Source: an uncultured Litoreibacter sp. (GTDB lineage Bacteria > Pseudomonadota > Alphaproteobacteria > Rhodobacterales > Rhodobacteraceae). Taken from it: DNA of 36,162 bases. Below are positions 15,334 through 23,710 of this stretch, in pieces. The stretch is from contig CALHHY010000081.1 in NCBI GenBank assembly GCA_938030665.1, forward strand, positions 1 through 36,162, read 5' to 3'. The translations under genes and the position numbers were made by a program. Below the pieces are notes generated by a model. That model was not told where the DNA came from and made no database searches. It saw only the letters and a list, made by a program, of their open reading frames with translations. Numbering within the stretch: position 1 is the stretch's first letter; each line of letters starts with the position of its first letter.

Positions 15334-16688
15334 TGGTCAAGGTGCTGGTCCCCTCGGGCGCGCTTGGCCTCAACTATGACAAGCAGGCGCTCGCCCGGGG
15401 GATCGCAGCGCGGCCGGATATCATCGCCATCGACGGCGGCTCCACCGATAGCGGGCCGTCTTATCTGGGTCGGGGCGTGTCGAAATACGCGCGTAGCTCC
15501 ACCAAGATCGAATGGGCCGGCCTGATGGAGGCGCGCGCGCAGGCCAGTTGCCCCCTGCTGATCGGCACCGCGGGTACCTGCGGGACGGATAGCGCGGTTG
15601 ACTGGATGCTCGACATCACGCGGGAGATCGCGGCGGAGCAGGGCAGGCCTGTAAAAATCGCGGTGCTGCGCAGCTCGCAAGACGCGAAGGAGATGGCGGA
15701 GGCGTTTGACCAAGGCCGGATCAGCCCGCTGCCAAATGCCCCCGAAATCGACGCAGGAACGTTTGCAAGCTGCACCAACATCGTCGCGCTGGCGGGTGTG
15801 GAGCAGATCACCGCCGCCCTGGCAACGGGGGCCGATATCGTCATCGCAGGGCGCACTACGGATACGGCCATCATCGCTGCCCTGCCGCTGCGCGAGGGCT
15901 GTCATGCGGGCGGCGCGTGGCACGGGGCCAAGATCGGGGAATGTGGCGCGCTTTGTGCGACCAACCCGCAATCGGGTGTCATCTTGATCGACTTCGACGC
16001 GGAGGGGTTCACCGTCACGCCGCTTGCCGATGGGGCGCAGGCGACGCCGCACACGGTCTCCGCCCATATGCTCTATGAGAACTCCGACCCCTTCATCCTG
16101 CATGAACCCGGCGGGCATCTGGATGTGACGCAGGCGCGCTACGCGGCGCTGGACGCCCGCTCGGTCCGGGTAACGGGGTCCGAATGGGTGCCGTCAGACC
16201 GCTACACGGTGAAGCTGGAAGGCGCGCGCGGGGCGGGGTTTCAAACCGTGGTGATGGCGCTGATCCGCGACCCGCATTACGTCGCGCATGCGGAGGAATG
16301 GGCCGACGACATCATCCAGAAATGCAGCGCCAAGGTGCGCGACCGGTTGGGCGCCGACCCTGACGACTTCACGATTGAGATCCGCATCATTGGCAAAACT
16401 GCCAGCTTTGGCACGCTGGAGACCAATCACGACCTTCCCCCGGAAGTCGGCGCGATTGGCATCGTCACCGCCAAGACGGAGGCGCTGTCGCAGGAGGTTG
16501 GCAAGCTTCTGAACCCCTACCTTCTGCACCATCCGCTCACGGTGGAGGAGGAGGTGCCGACCTTCGCGTTCCTCTTTTCCCCGCCGGAAATGTATCGCGG
16601 TCAGACCTATGAGTTCGTGCTGAACCACGTGCTGCAGCTCGATGATCCGATGGACGCCTTTTCGCTGGAGGTGCATGAGGTTGGCTAG
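15333..16688 (+). CDS. AtuA-like protein (DUF1446, acyclic terpene utilisation family)
   Basis: This 451-aa soluble protein belongs to the AtuA/DUF1446 family, named after a Pseudomonas gene for citronellol and geraniol degradation whose biochemical role is not settled. Recognisable stretches are IAIDGGSTDSGPSYLGRG near residue 33, LIGTAGTCGTDSAVDWMLD near residue 73, IVIAGRTTDTAIIAALPLR near residue 170 and PFILHEPGGHLDV near residue 255. It overlaps tctA at its start and the DUF4387 gene at its end. In other bacteria AtuA-like and DUF4387 proteins occur side by side, as here. I infer that they process the acid imported by TctABC; the reaction is not known to me. Confidence 0.85.
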   Translation: MVKVLVPSGALGLNYDKQALARGIAARPDIIAIDGGSTDSGPSYLGRGVSKYARSSTKIEWAGLMEARAQASCPLLIGTAGTCGTDSAVDWMLDITREIAAEQGRPVKIAVLRSSQDAKEMAEAFDQGRISPLPNAPEIDAGTFASCTNIVALAGVEQITAALATGADIVIAGRTTDTAIIAALPLREGCHAGGAWHGAKIGECGALCATNPQSGVILIDFDAEGFTVTPLADGAQATPHTVSAHMLYENSDPFILHEPGGHLDVTQARYAALDARSVRVTGSEWVPSDRYTVKLEGARGAGFQTVVMALIRDPHYVAHAEEWADDIIQKCSAKVRDRLGADPDDFTIEIRIIGKTASFGTLETNHDLPPEVGAIGIVTAKTEALSQEVGKLLNPYLLHHPLTVEEEVPTFAFLFSPPEMYRGQTYEFVLNHVLQLDDPMDAFSLEVHEVG

Positions 16689-16980
16689 GCTCAAGGATAT
16701 CGCCGCCAAGGTGCGTAGCAAAAATGCGGGGCCGTTCTGGCTGACCGTCGACATTTTCTGCGGCTCGTCAGAGGCTTTCGCCGCCGTGCAACAGCGCCTC
16801 GACACCGCGAAGGCCGCGCATCTTTTCGGCGCGGAGCCACAGCTGATGAAACGGTTCGAGATGCCTGATCTGAACGTGATCAAGCTGTCCCTGCCACGGC
16901 CCGAAATCCAGGGCGCGCCTGCGGACCGCGACATGCACGGCGCGTCATGGGCGGCGCTTCTGGCCGAGATGGAGGTCTAG
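16675..16980 (+). CDS. DUF4387 family protein
   Basis: A small 101-aa protein of the DUF4387 family, the usual partner of AtuA-like proteins (ARLKDIAAKVRSKNAGPFWL, then TVDIFCGS near the start). The ATG at 16675 lies within the end of the AtuA-like gene, only 3 nt after GGAGG. A TTG at 16681 has the same site at an ideal 9 nt and would give the family-like start (M)ARLKDIA, so TTG may be the true start. The stop shares CTAG with the stop of the convergent copA. Function unknown; possibly a subunit or folding partner of the AtuA-like enzyme. Confidence 0.82.
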   Translation: MRLARLKDIAAKVRSKNAGPFWLTVDIFCGSSEAFAAVQQRLDTAKAAHLFGAEPQLMKRFEMPDLNVIKLSLPRPEIQGAPADRDMHGASWAALLAEMEV

Positions 16981-19187
16981 GCGCGCCGCAGCCGCAGCGC
17001 GTTGGTGACGACAAGCACGCTCGACAAGGCCATGGCAGCGGCGGCGAGCATGGGCGACAAAAGCATGCCGGTGAACGGGTACAATACCCCTGCCGCCACC
17101 GGGATCAGCGCCACATTATAGGCAAATGCCCAGAAGAGGTTCTGCTTGATGATGCGCATCGTGGCCCGGCTCAGATCGAAAGCCCGCGTCACCCCGTCCA
17201 GCGCGCCCGAGACCAGCACCACATCCGCCGCCTCAATCGCGACATCCGTGCCGGTGCCAATGGCTATGCCAATGTCAGCCGCGGCGAGGGCCGGGGCGTC
17301 ATTGATGCCGTCGCCGATAAAGGCCAGCCGTCCGGTCTGCTTCAACTCCTCAACCGCGTGCGATTTGCCGTCGGGCAAGACGCCAGCCGTGACCTGCCCG
17401 ATCCCCAACTGATCCGCGACATGCCGGGCCGCTGCAGGGACATCGCCGGTGATCATGGCCGTAGCGATGCCTTCATGATGCAACGCCGCAATCATCCCCC
17501 GCGCAGACGTTTTCACCCGATCCGCGATGGCAAACAGTGCCGCGGCTTTCCCGTCGATGGCGGCATAAACGGGTGTTTGCCCTTTAACGGCGATAGCCGC
17601 AGCCTGCGGTTCTAGGCCGTCAAGCGCGACGCCCTGCGTCTCAAGAAATCGGGCGGAACCTAAGGCAACCTTCTGCCCCTCAACCGATCCCGTGGCTCCG
17701 AGGCCGGGGACAGCCCGAAAACCAGTGACCTTGGGGTAGGGGCCCCGCGCAGCATCGCAAATGGCTTTGGAGATCGGGTGCTCCGACAGGGCCTCCACCG
17801 CGCCGATCATCGGCAGATAGGTGTCAGCATCAGTGGCGTCCAACCAGATCGTCTCGGCCACAGAGGGGCGGCCTTCCGTCAACGTGCCCGTCTTGTCGAA
17901 GGCCACGCAGCGGACGCCTGCCAACAGCTCCAACGCGGCGCCGTTGCGAAACAGCACGCCGCCTTCCGCCGCGCGGCCGGTGCCGACCATAACGGCGGTC
18001 GGCGTGGCAAGGCCCAGGGCGCAGGGGCAGGCGATGATCAGGACCGAGACGCCCGCGACCAGCGCGAAGGAGAGGTTGGGGCCAAAGATCAGCCAAATCG
18101 CAACCGTCAGTGCTGCGATGGTCAGGATGACGGGAACAAACCACGCGATGATGCGGTCAAGCTGCGACTGTATGGGAAGTTTCGCGCCTTGGGCCTCAGT
18201 CACCAGCCGGGCAATTCCGGCAAGAACGGTATCGCCGCCCACAGCCGTTGCCCGCACCGTCAGCCCATGGGGGCCATTTACCGTACCGCCATAGACCGCG
18301 TCACCCTCCGTCTTGGCCACGGGGATCGGCTCCCCAGTCAGCATGCTTTCGTCGATATGCGTTGAACCCTCGACCACAACCGCATCGACGGCCGCGCCTT
18401 CGCCTGGCCGCAACTGCACCAGATCACCGATGCGCACGTCCTCCCGTGCGATATCCTGCCACGCGTCATCGCGCAATACGCGGGCCGTGGCGGGCTGCAG
18501 GCGTAGCAGGGCGTCAATGGCCGCGCCGGTGCGTGTCTTGGCCCGTGCCTCCAGCCAGCGGCCCAGAAGGATCAGGGTGACGATGACGGCGGCGGCTTCG
18601 AAATAGACGGCGGCATTGCCCGGCCCCAGGACTGTCGGCGCGAAAAGGGATAGCGTCGAAAAGGCCCAGGCCGCCGTGGTGCCGATGGCAACCAGCGCGT
18701 TCATATCGGGGCGACGGTTGGTCAGTGCGGGGAAGCCGAGCGTCAGAAACCGTCGTCCCGGCCATGCCATGACGAGTGTGACCAGCACGAACTGGATCAT
18801 CCACGCGGTCTCCCGCCCGATGCTCGTGTCAACGGCCTCGCGGAACGCGGGAACGAGGTGGCTCCCCATCTCCAGAATGAACACGGGCAAGGTCAGAATG
18901 GCCGCGATCACCGTGTCCCGCCCAAGCCGGCTTGCGTCTGCGCTTTGCTTGAGCGTGGTGGCGTCAGCGTCGTCCGCCGCGATGGTCGTAGCGGGATAAC
19001 CTGCGCCCGCCATGATCGCGGCAATCTCTTGCGGGGTGGCGTCAGGATGCCAGCTGACCCGTGCCGTATGATTGGCCAAATTCACGGCTGCAGAGGTCAC
19101 GCGCGGGTCAGCGGTCAGCGCTTTTTCAACCCGCCCCACGCAGGAGGCACAGTGCATGTTCTCAACCTGAAAGCGCGCGTGTTTCAT
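16977..19187 (-). CDS. copA: Copper-exporting P-type ATPase CopA
   Basis: This P1B-type ATPase pumps Cu(I) out of the cytoplasm. The 736-aa protein has one N-terminal heavy-metal-associated domain (residues 1-68) with the CASC metal site at Cys13 and Cys16. Eight membrane helices are expected. The channel motif CPC lies at residues 387-389 (ACPCALGLATPTAV), the phosphorylated Asp431 in FDKTGTLTEG and the SEHP motif about 60 residues later. The actuator has SMLTGEPIPV and the hinge GDGINDAPALAAADIGIAIG. CPC plus SEHP marks Cu(I) specificity. No MerR-type regulator or clear copper operator is next to it. Its last codon overlaps the convergent DUF4387 gene. Confidence 0.94.
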   Translation of the reverse strand: MKHARFQVENMHCASCVGRVEKALTADPRVTSAAVNLANHTARVSWHPDATPQEIAAIMAGAGYPATTIAADDADATTLKQSADASRLGRDTVIAAILTLPVFILEMGSHLVPAFREAVDTSIGRETAWMIQFVLVTLVMAWPGRRFLTLGFPALTNRRPDMNALVAIGTTAAWAFSTLSLFAPTVLGPGNAAVYFEAAAVIVTLILLGRWLEARAKTRTGAAIDALLRLQPATARVLRDDAWQDIAREDVRIGDLVQLRPGEGAAVDAVVVEGSTHIDESMLTGEPIPVAKTEGDAVYGGTVNGPHGLTVRATAVGGDTVLAGIARLVTEAQGAKLPIQSQLDRIIAWFVPVILTIAALTVAIWLIFGPNLSFALVAGVSVLIIACPCALGLATPTAVMVGTGRAAEGGVLFRNGAALELLAGVRCVAFDKTGTLTEGRPSVAETIWLDATDADTYLPMIGAVEALSEHPISKAICDAARGPYPKVTGFRAVPGLGATGSVEGQKVALGSARFLETQGVALDGLEPQAAAIAVKGQTPVYAAIDGKAAALFAIADRVKTSARGMIAALHHEGIATAMITGDVPAAARHVADQLGIGQVTAGVLPDGKSHAVEELKQTGRLAFIGDGINDAPALAAADIGIAIGTGTDVAIEAADVVLVSGALDGVTRAFDLSRATMRIIKQNLFWAFAYNVALIPVAAGVLYPFTGMLLSPMLAAAAMALSSVLVVTNALRLRRA

Positions 19188-19375
19188 GGTGACCTGGGGA
19201 TCGGGGGCCTTGGGTGGCCGGAGGTTATCCGTAACGTATGTCTTCAGGTGCCCCGTTCCAAGCCGTTGCGTGCGTTGTTGTCGGCGCCAGTGCCAGGCGG
19301 CGAGCCCGTCCCAAATTCTTGCTTTTTGCTATTGTGCCGCGCCGAATCCACCGTTAAGACGCTGTTCTCAGTTGG

Positions 19376-19452
<77 letters not shown>

Positions 19453-19462
19453 ACTTGAAAGA

Positions 19463-19486
19463 CCCGCCGTCGCAGGCGGGTTTTTT
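19463..19486 (+). terminator. Intrinsic terminator of initiator tRNA
   Basis: A 6-bp G-C stem, CCCGCC/GGCGGG, around the loop GTCGCA is followed directly by six T. This is a standard rho-independent terminator. It lies between the tRNA and the convergent aminotransferase and serves the plus strand. Confidence 0.85.
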
Positions 19487-19514
19487 CGTTTTTGGACCCC
19501 GCAAGCCGCCCCCC

Positions 19515-20867
19515 TCAAAGAGCGCTGACCGCAGCTTCAATCGCGTCGATCAGCGTGGTCACTTCCGCCTGCGCGATCACCAGAGGCGGAGACATCAGCA
19601 GGTTGTTCCCGCCGATGCGCACCATGGCGCCGCTGGCGTAAGCGGCCTCGAAAGCGGTCTTCATCGCTTGGGGCGAGGCTGGGGTTTTGGCGTCGGCGTC
19701 GCTGACCAGTTCCACCGCGGTCATCAAGCCATGCCCACCGCGCACGTCGCCGATCACCGGGTACTTGGACTGCAGCGCACGCAGCCCGTCAAACAGCTGG
19801 GTGCCGCGCGGGGCGGCAAGTTCGGGCAGGCGCAGCCGCTGGCTTTCGCGGATGCACGCAAGCGCTGCCGCCGCGCCCACGGGGTGGGCCGAATAGGTGT
19901 AACCGTGCCAGATGCTTGCCAGCTCCGCATCGCCTGTCTCAAACACCTCGGCCACGGCCTCGCTGATCATGCAGGCGCCGAACGGGAAGTAGCCAGAGGT
20001 GATCCCCTTGGCCATCGTCATCATGTCCGGCTGCACGCCCCAATGGCGCGAGCCCGACCAGTCGCCGGTGCGGCCAAACCCGCAAATCACCTCGTCCGCG
20101 ATCATCAGGATGCCGTGCTGGTCGCAAAGCGCCCGCATTGCGGGCATGTAATGGGCGGGTGGCACGATCACCCCGCCCGCGCCCTGAATGGGCTCCATGA
20201 TGAAGCAGGCGATGGTGTTGGGGCCTTGAAACTCGATCTCGTCTATGGCGGCCTTCACGCACAGGTCGCCCAGCTTTTGCGGGTCGGTCTCGTCAAACGG
20301 GTTGCGGTAGGCATAGGGCGTCGGCAGGTGGAAGCAGCCCGGCATCAGCGGCTCGTAATTGATACGGAACCGGTTATTGCCGTTAACGCTGGCCCCGCCG
20401 AAATGGGTGCCGTGATAGCCCTTCTTGAGCGACAGGAACTTGGTGCGCTGCGGTTGCCCTTTGACCTTGTGATATTGCCGGGCAAGGCGCAGTGCGGTTT
20501 CCACGGCGTCCGACCCGCCTGAGGTGAAGAACGCGCGGCCCATCCCGTCAGGGGCAAACATCTCTCGCAGCTCATAGCTAAGCTCAATTGCGGGCTCGTT
20601 GGTGGTGCCCCCGAAAGCTGAATAATAGGGCAGGACTTGCACCTGATCGGCAATCGCCTTTTTGATAGGGTCGCAGGAATAGCCCACATTCACGCACCAT
20701 AGCCCGCCGACGCCGTCGACCACGGTATTGCCGTCGCGGTCGGTGATTTTGGACCCTTCGGCGGTTTTGATGATGCGCGGCGGGTGCTGCTGCATTGCGC
20801 CGGGATGGGCCATCGGGTGCCACATGTGGCGGGCGTTATTCTCGTTCAGGAAGTTTTCGTCTTTCAT
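19515..20867 (-). CDS. Class III aminotransferase (omega-amino acid or polyamine:pyruvate type)
   Basis: A 450-aa PLP-dependent aminotransferase of fold type I, class III. The PLP lysine is Lys287 in TMAKGITSGYFPFGA, with IADEVICGFGRTGDW upstream (Asp of DEV holds the pyridine nitrogen) and FTSGGSDAVETALRLARQY binding phosphate. The N-terminus (HMWHPMAHPGAMQQHPP) is of the omega-transaminase type, seen in enzymes that use putrescine, beta-alanine, GABA or taurine with pyruvate as acceptor. The substrate cannot be fixed from sequence. It is a single gene, with a terminator-bearing tRNA downstream and the divergent peptidase upstream. Confidence 0.9.
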   Translation of the reverse strand: MKDENFLNENNARHMWHPMAHPGAMQQHPPRIIKTAEGSKITDRDGNTVVDGVGGLWCVNVGYSCDPIKKAIADQVQVLPYYSAFGGTTNEPAIELSYELREMFAPDGMGRAFFTSGGSDAVETALRLARQYHKVKGQPQRTKFLSLKKGYHGTHFGGASVNGNNRFRINYEPLMPGCFHLPTPYAYRNPFDETDPQKLGDLCVKAAIDEIEFQGPNTIACFIMEPIQGAGGVIVPPAHYMPAMRALCDQHGILMIADEVICGFGRTGDWSGSRHWGVQPDMMTMAKGITSGYFPFGACMISEAVAEVFETGDAELASIWHGYTYSAHPVGAAAALACIRESQRLRLPELAAPRGTQLFDGLRALQSKYPVIGDVRGGHGLMTAVELVSDADAKTPASPQAMKTAFEAAYASGAMVRIGGNNLLMSPPLVIAQAEVTTLIDAIEAAVSAL

Positions 20868-20992
20868 GGCGCCGCCTTTTTACGCTGTGAGGTCCCAGTT
20901 TCGCGGCAATCGTCGGATAAGTGCGGCACTGCTGCAAGCCTGTTTCCGACATGGCCTTGTTTAGTGGTCATGCCCCCTCTACATCACAGCGC

Positions 20993-21793
20993 ATGAGACG
21001 TTTCATCCCCTTCCTGAAATCCGAGCCATCGGTGGCGGTCGTGCGCCTGTCCGGCGTCATCGCGGCAGGTGGGCGCGGGCAAGTGCTGAATGACGCGGGC
21101 GTAGCGCCCCTGTTGGAGAAAGCCTTTCGCAAAGGAAAGCCCAAGGCGGTCGCGCTGGTCATCAATTCCCCCGGCGGCAGCCCGGTGCAATCCTCCCTGA
21201 TCGGGGCGCGCATCCAAAGGCTGGCAGCCGAGCATGAGGTAAAGACCTACGCCTTTGTTGAAGACGTCGCGGCCTCCGGCGGTTACTGGCTGGCGGCAAG
21301 CGCGGATGAGATTTGGGTTGATGAAAGCTCGATCACGGGCTCCATTGGGGTGATCTCGGCCAGCTTCGGCTTCAGCGAGCTGATGGCGCGTTATGGCGTC
21401 GAGCGGCGCGTCTACACCGCGGGCAAGGATAAATCCATGCTCGATCCCTTCCGCCCGGAAAAGGCAGAAGATGTGGACCGGCTGAAGGCGCTCCAGCAGC
21501 AGATCCACGACAATTTCATCACCCATGTCAAAACCCGCCGAGGCGACCGGCTGTCTGATGACAAGGACCTGTTCACCGGCGAGATCTGGGTGGGCGACAA
21601 GGCCCGCGAGGTTGGCTTGGTCGACGGGGTCGGACATGTCGTGCCAAAGATGAAAGAGCTGTTTGGCGACAAGGTGAAATTTCAGGTCTATGGTCCAAAA
21701 CGCGGCCTATTGGCCCGGTTCGGGGCGCAAATCATGGCCGATGCGGCGGGTCACATGGATGACCGCGCGCTCTGGGCGCGGTTCGGTCTTTAG
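20993..21793 (+). CDS. S49 family peptidase (SppA-like signal peptide peptidase)
   Basis: A serine/lysine-dyad protease of the S49 family, 266 aa, the short single-domain form. The probable nucleophile is Ser95 (VAASGGYWLAASADEIW) and the base Lys147 (TAGKDKSMLDPF). The 52-residue spacing equals that of the dyad in Bacillus SppA as I remember it. ALVINSPGGSPVQSS near residue 55 is the oxyanion region. No obvious membrane anchor is present. The start at 20993 fits the family (MRRFIPFLKS) but has no ribosome binding site; an in-frame ATG at 20951 is the alternative. It is directly followed by a membrane microprotein gene. Confidence 0.88.
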   Translation: MRRFIPFLKSEPSVAVVRLSGVIAAGGRGQVLNDAGVAPLLEKAFRKGKPKAVALVINSPGGSPVQSSLIGARIQRLAAEHEVKTYAFVEDVAASGGYWLAASADEIWVDESSITGSIGVISASFGFSELMARYGVERRVYTAGKDKSMLDPFRPEKAEDVDRLKALQQQIHDNFITHVKTRRGDRLSDDKDLFTGEIWVGDKAREVGLVDGVGHVVPKMKELFGDKVKFQVYGPKRGLLARFGAQIMADAAGHMDDRALWARFGL

Positions 21794-21961
21794 ATGCTGT
21801 TCAAGATCATCACCTTCTTCCTGATCGGCATGGCGGTGCTCGCCATGTTTGGCAAGCTGCGGATGCCCAAGGTCAAAGCGCTGAACGCGCGCAAATGTAA
21901 GAAATGCGGGGCCTTCAGGATCGGCAAATCCCCCTGCGTCTGTGAAAGACCCAAAACCTGA
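21794..21961 (+). CDS. 55-aa membrane microprotein with four cysteines
   Basis: An ORF of 55 codons begins directly after the peptidase stop (TAG then ATG, no gap), and its TGA overlaps the antiporter start as ATGA. The spacing strongly suggests a real coupled gene. Residues 4-20 (KIITFFLIGMAVLAMFG) form one membrane helix, followed by a basic linker. A cysteine cluster, CKKC then 12 residues to CVC, looks like a small zinc-binding knuckle on the cytoplasmic side. I do not recognise a named family. Possible roles are a partner of the S49 peptidase or of the antiporter; this is inference. Confidence 0.7.
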   Translation: MLFKIITFFLIGMAVLAMFGKLRMPKVKALNARKCKKCGAFRIGKSPCVCERPKT

Positions 21962-22923
21962 TGAACCTGATCATTAACGAGTTCACGCTGGCCGCAGTCG
22001 GCCTTGTCCTTTTGCTATTTGCGGGCGACGCACTGGTCAAAGGTGCGGTCAATCTGTCGCTGCGGATGGGCGTCCCTGCATTGATCGTGAGCCTGACCAT
22101 CGTGGCCTTCGGCACCTCGGCGCCGGAATTGTTGATCTCTGTCCAGTCGATCCTTGACGGGCAGCCGGGGCTGGCCATCGGTAACGTGGTGGGCTCGAAC
22201 ACCGCCAATGTGCTGCTGGTGCTGGGTGTCCCGGCCCTGATGGCGGGGCTTGCGGCTTCCCAGTCGGATACGCGCAAAAGCTACATCACCATGCTGGCGG
22301 CGACGATCCTGTTCATTGTGCTGGCCTATTTCGGGCCGATCACGTGGTGGCATGGGGCGATTCTGCTAACCGCGCTGGCGCTATCCCTGCTCGATAATTT
22401 CCGTGACGCGCGCGGGCACATGAAATCCGATGCAGCGGAGGAAGAACCCGAAGGCGCGGACCCCGATATGCGGGGCTGGAAAATCGCGGCCTTTCTGATT
22501 GCGGGTCTGATTGGCTTGCCGCTGGGCGCAAAGCTGCTGGTCGACAACGCTGTGATCATTGCTACTGATTTTGGCGTCTCCGCCACCGTCATCGGTCTGA
22601 CGCTTGTGGCAATCGGGACCTCGCTGCCCGAACTGGCGACAACCGTGATGGCCGCCTTCCGTAACAAGGCGGATGTGGCCTTGGGCAATGTCATCGGATC
22701 CAATATGTTCAACCTGCTGGCCATTATCGGCATCGCGTCCTTCGTGGGGCCGATGCCGGTGCCGGCGGCTTTCCTGACGCTGGATTTGTGGGTGATGCTG
22801 GGCGCGTCGATCCTGATCGCGCCGGTTGTCTTCCGAAACCAGCGGATGGGGTACCGCTGGGGCATAGGCTTGACGCTGGCCTATGTTGTCTATCTGTATT
22901 TGGTGTTGACCAACGGAGCCTGA
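21961..22923 (+). CDS. Calcium/sodium antiporter (CaCA family, YrbG-like)
   Basis: An inner-membrane cation exchanger, 320 aa with about 10 helices. The two inverted halves carry the alpha repeats that form the ion site: GTSAPELLIS with GNVVGSNTANVLLVLG in the first half, and GTSLPELATT with GNVIGSNMFNLLAIIG in the second. A charged cytoplasmic loop (about residues 145-175, rich in Asp and Glu) separates them. The acidic residues of both alpha repeats are present. The physiological ion (Ca2+ against Na+ or H+) is by family only. It overlaps the upstream microprotein by one base and precedes the SDR gene by 4 nt. Confidence 0.92.
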   Translation: MNLIINEFTLAAVGLVLLLFAGDALVKGAVNLSLRMGVPALIVSLTIVAFGTSAPELLISVQSILDGQPGLAIGNVVGSNTANVLLVLGVPALMAGLAASQSDTRKSYITMLAATILFIVLAYFGPITWWHGAILLTALALSLLDNFRDARGHMKSDAAEEEPEGADPDMRGWKIAAFLIAGLIGLPLGAKLLVDNAVIIATDFGVSATVIGLTLVAIGTSLPELATTVMAAFRNKADVALGNVIGSNMFNLLAIIGIASFVGPMPVPAAFLTLDLWVMLGASILIAPVVFRNQRMGYRWGIGLTLAYVVYLYLVLTNGA

Positions 22924-22927
22924 CATC

Positions 22928-23710
22928 ATGAACAAAGCAGCCCTTGTCACCGGAGCCGGCGACCGTCTGGGCCGCGCCATGGCGGTTCATCTTGGCAAAA
23001 GCGGCTATGCGGTCGCAGTGCATTATGCCTCCTCCGCGGCGGGCGCGAATACCACCGTCAACATGATCGAGGAAGCCGGCGGCAAAGCCGTGGCGCTGCA
23101 AGCAGACCTTCTGGACATGGACCAGACCGAGGGATTGGTGGACCGCGCCGCCGCTGCATTAGGCCGGCCCCTGACCTGCCTGGTCAACAACGCGTCGATT
23201 TTTGAGTATGACACGATTGAAACCGCGACGCAGGAAAGCTGGGACCGGCATATAGGTTCCAACCTACGGGCGCCCTTTGTGCTGACGCAGCGCTTTGCCC
23301 AACAGGCCCCGCCCGCCGTCAGGGACGGCCGTGACGAGCCGCAGGCGCGGTCCGTGGTGGTCAATATGCTCGACCAGCGGGTACGCAAGCTGACGCCGGA
23401 GTTCATGACCTACACGATTGCCAAGATGGGGCTGTGGGCCTTCACCCAGACAGCGGCACGCGCGCTGACCCCCAATATCCGCGTAAACGCGATCGGGCCG
23501 GGTCCGACCCTGCGCGGTGGCCGCCAGACGGAGGAGCATTTCGCTGCGCAACGTGCCAACACGATCAGCGGTCGTGGCTCAAACCCCGAAGACATCGTCG
23601 GCGCGTTGGCCTACATCTTGTCGGCCCATGCGGTGACGGGGCAGCTTTTTTGCGTGGATGGGGGCCAGCATCTTGGCTGGCAGACGCCCGATGTTCTGGG
23701 CGTGGAATAA
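22928..23710 (+). CDS. SDR family oxidoreductase, pteridine reductase/FolM-like
   Basis: A 260-aa short-chain dehydrogenase. The cofactor motif is TGAGDRLG at residues 8-15, fitting the TGxxxRxG pattern of pteridine reductases rather than the common TGxxxGxG. NNAS is at about residue 88. The catalytic Tyr162 and Lys166 (YTIAK) are present, while the position 13 residues before the Tyr is Asp149, not Ser, as in PTR1 and FolM. These features suggest NADPH-dependent reduction of pterins or dihydrofolate. A general SDR of unknown substrate remains possible. It closes the run peptidase-microprotein-antiporter-SDR; uvrC is 309 nt downstream. Confidence 0.85.
   Translation: MNKAALVTGAGDRLGRAMAVHLGKSGYAVAVHYASSAAGANTTVNMIEEAGGKAVALQADLLDMDQTEGLVDRAAAALGRPLTCLVNNASIFEYDTIETATQESWDRHIGSNLRAPFVLTQRFAQQAPPAVRDGRDEPQARSVVVNMLDQRVRKLTPEFMTYTIAKMGLWAFTQTAARALTPNIRVNAIGPGPTLRGGRQTEEHFAAQRANTISGRGSNPEDIVGALAYILSAHAVTGQLFCVDGGQHLGWQTPDVLGVE

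Noticed and set aside
19280-19375. Promoter of the initiator tRNA
   Set aside because: TTGCTT and TTGTGC could be -35 boxes but no acceptable -10 lies at the right distance, so no call was made.
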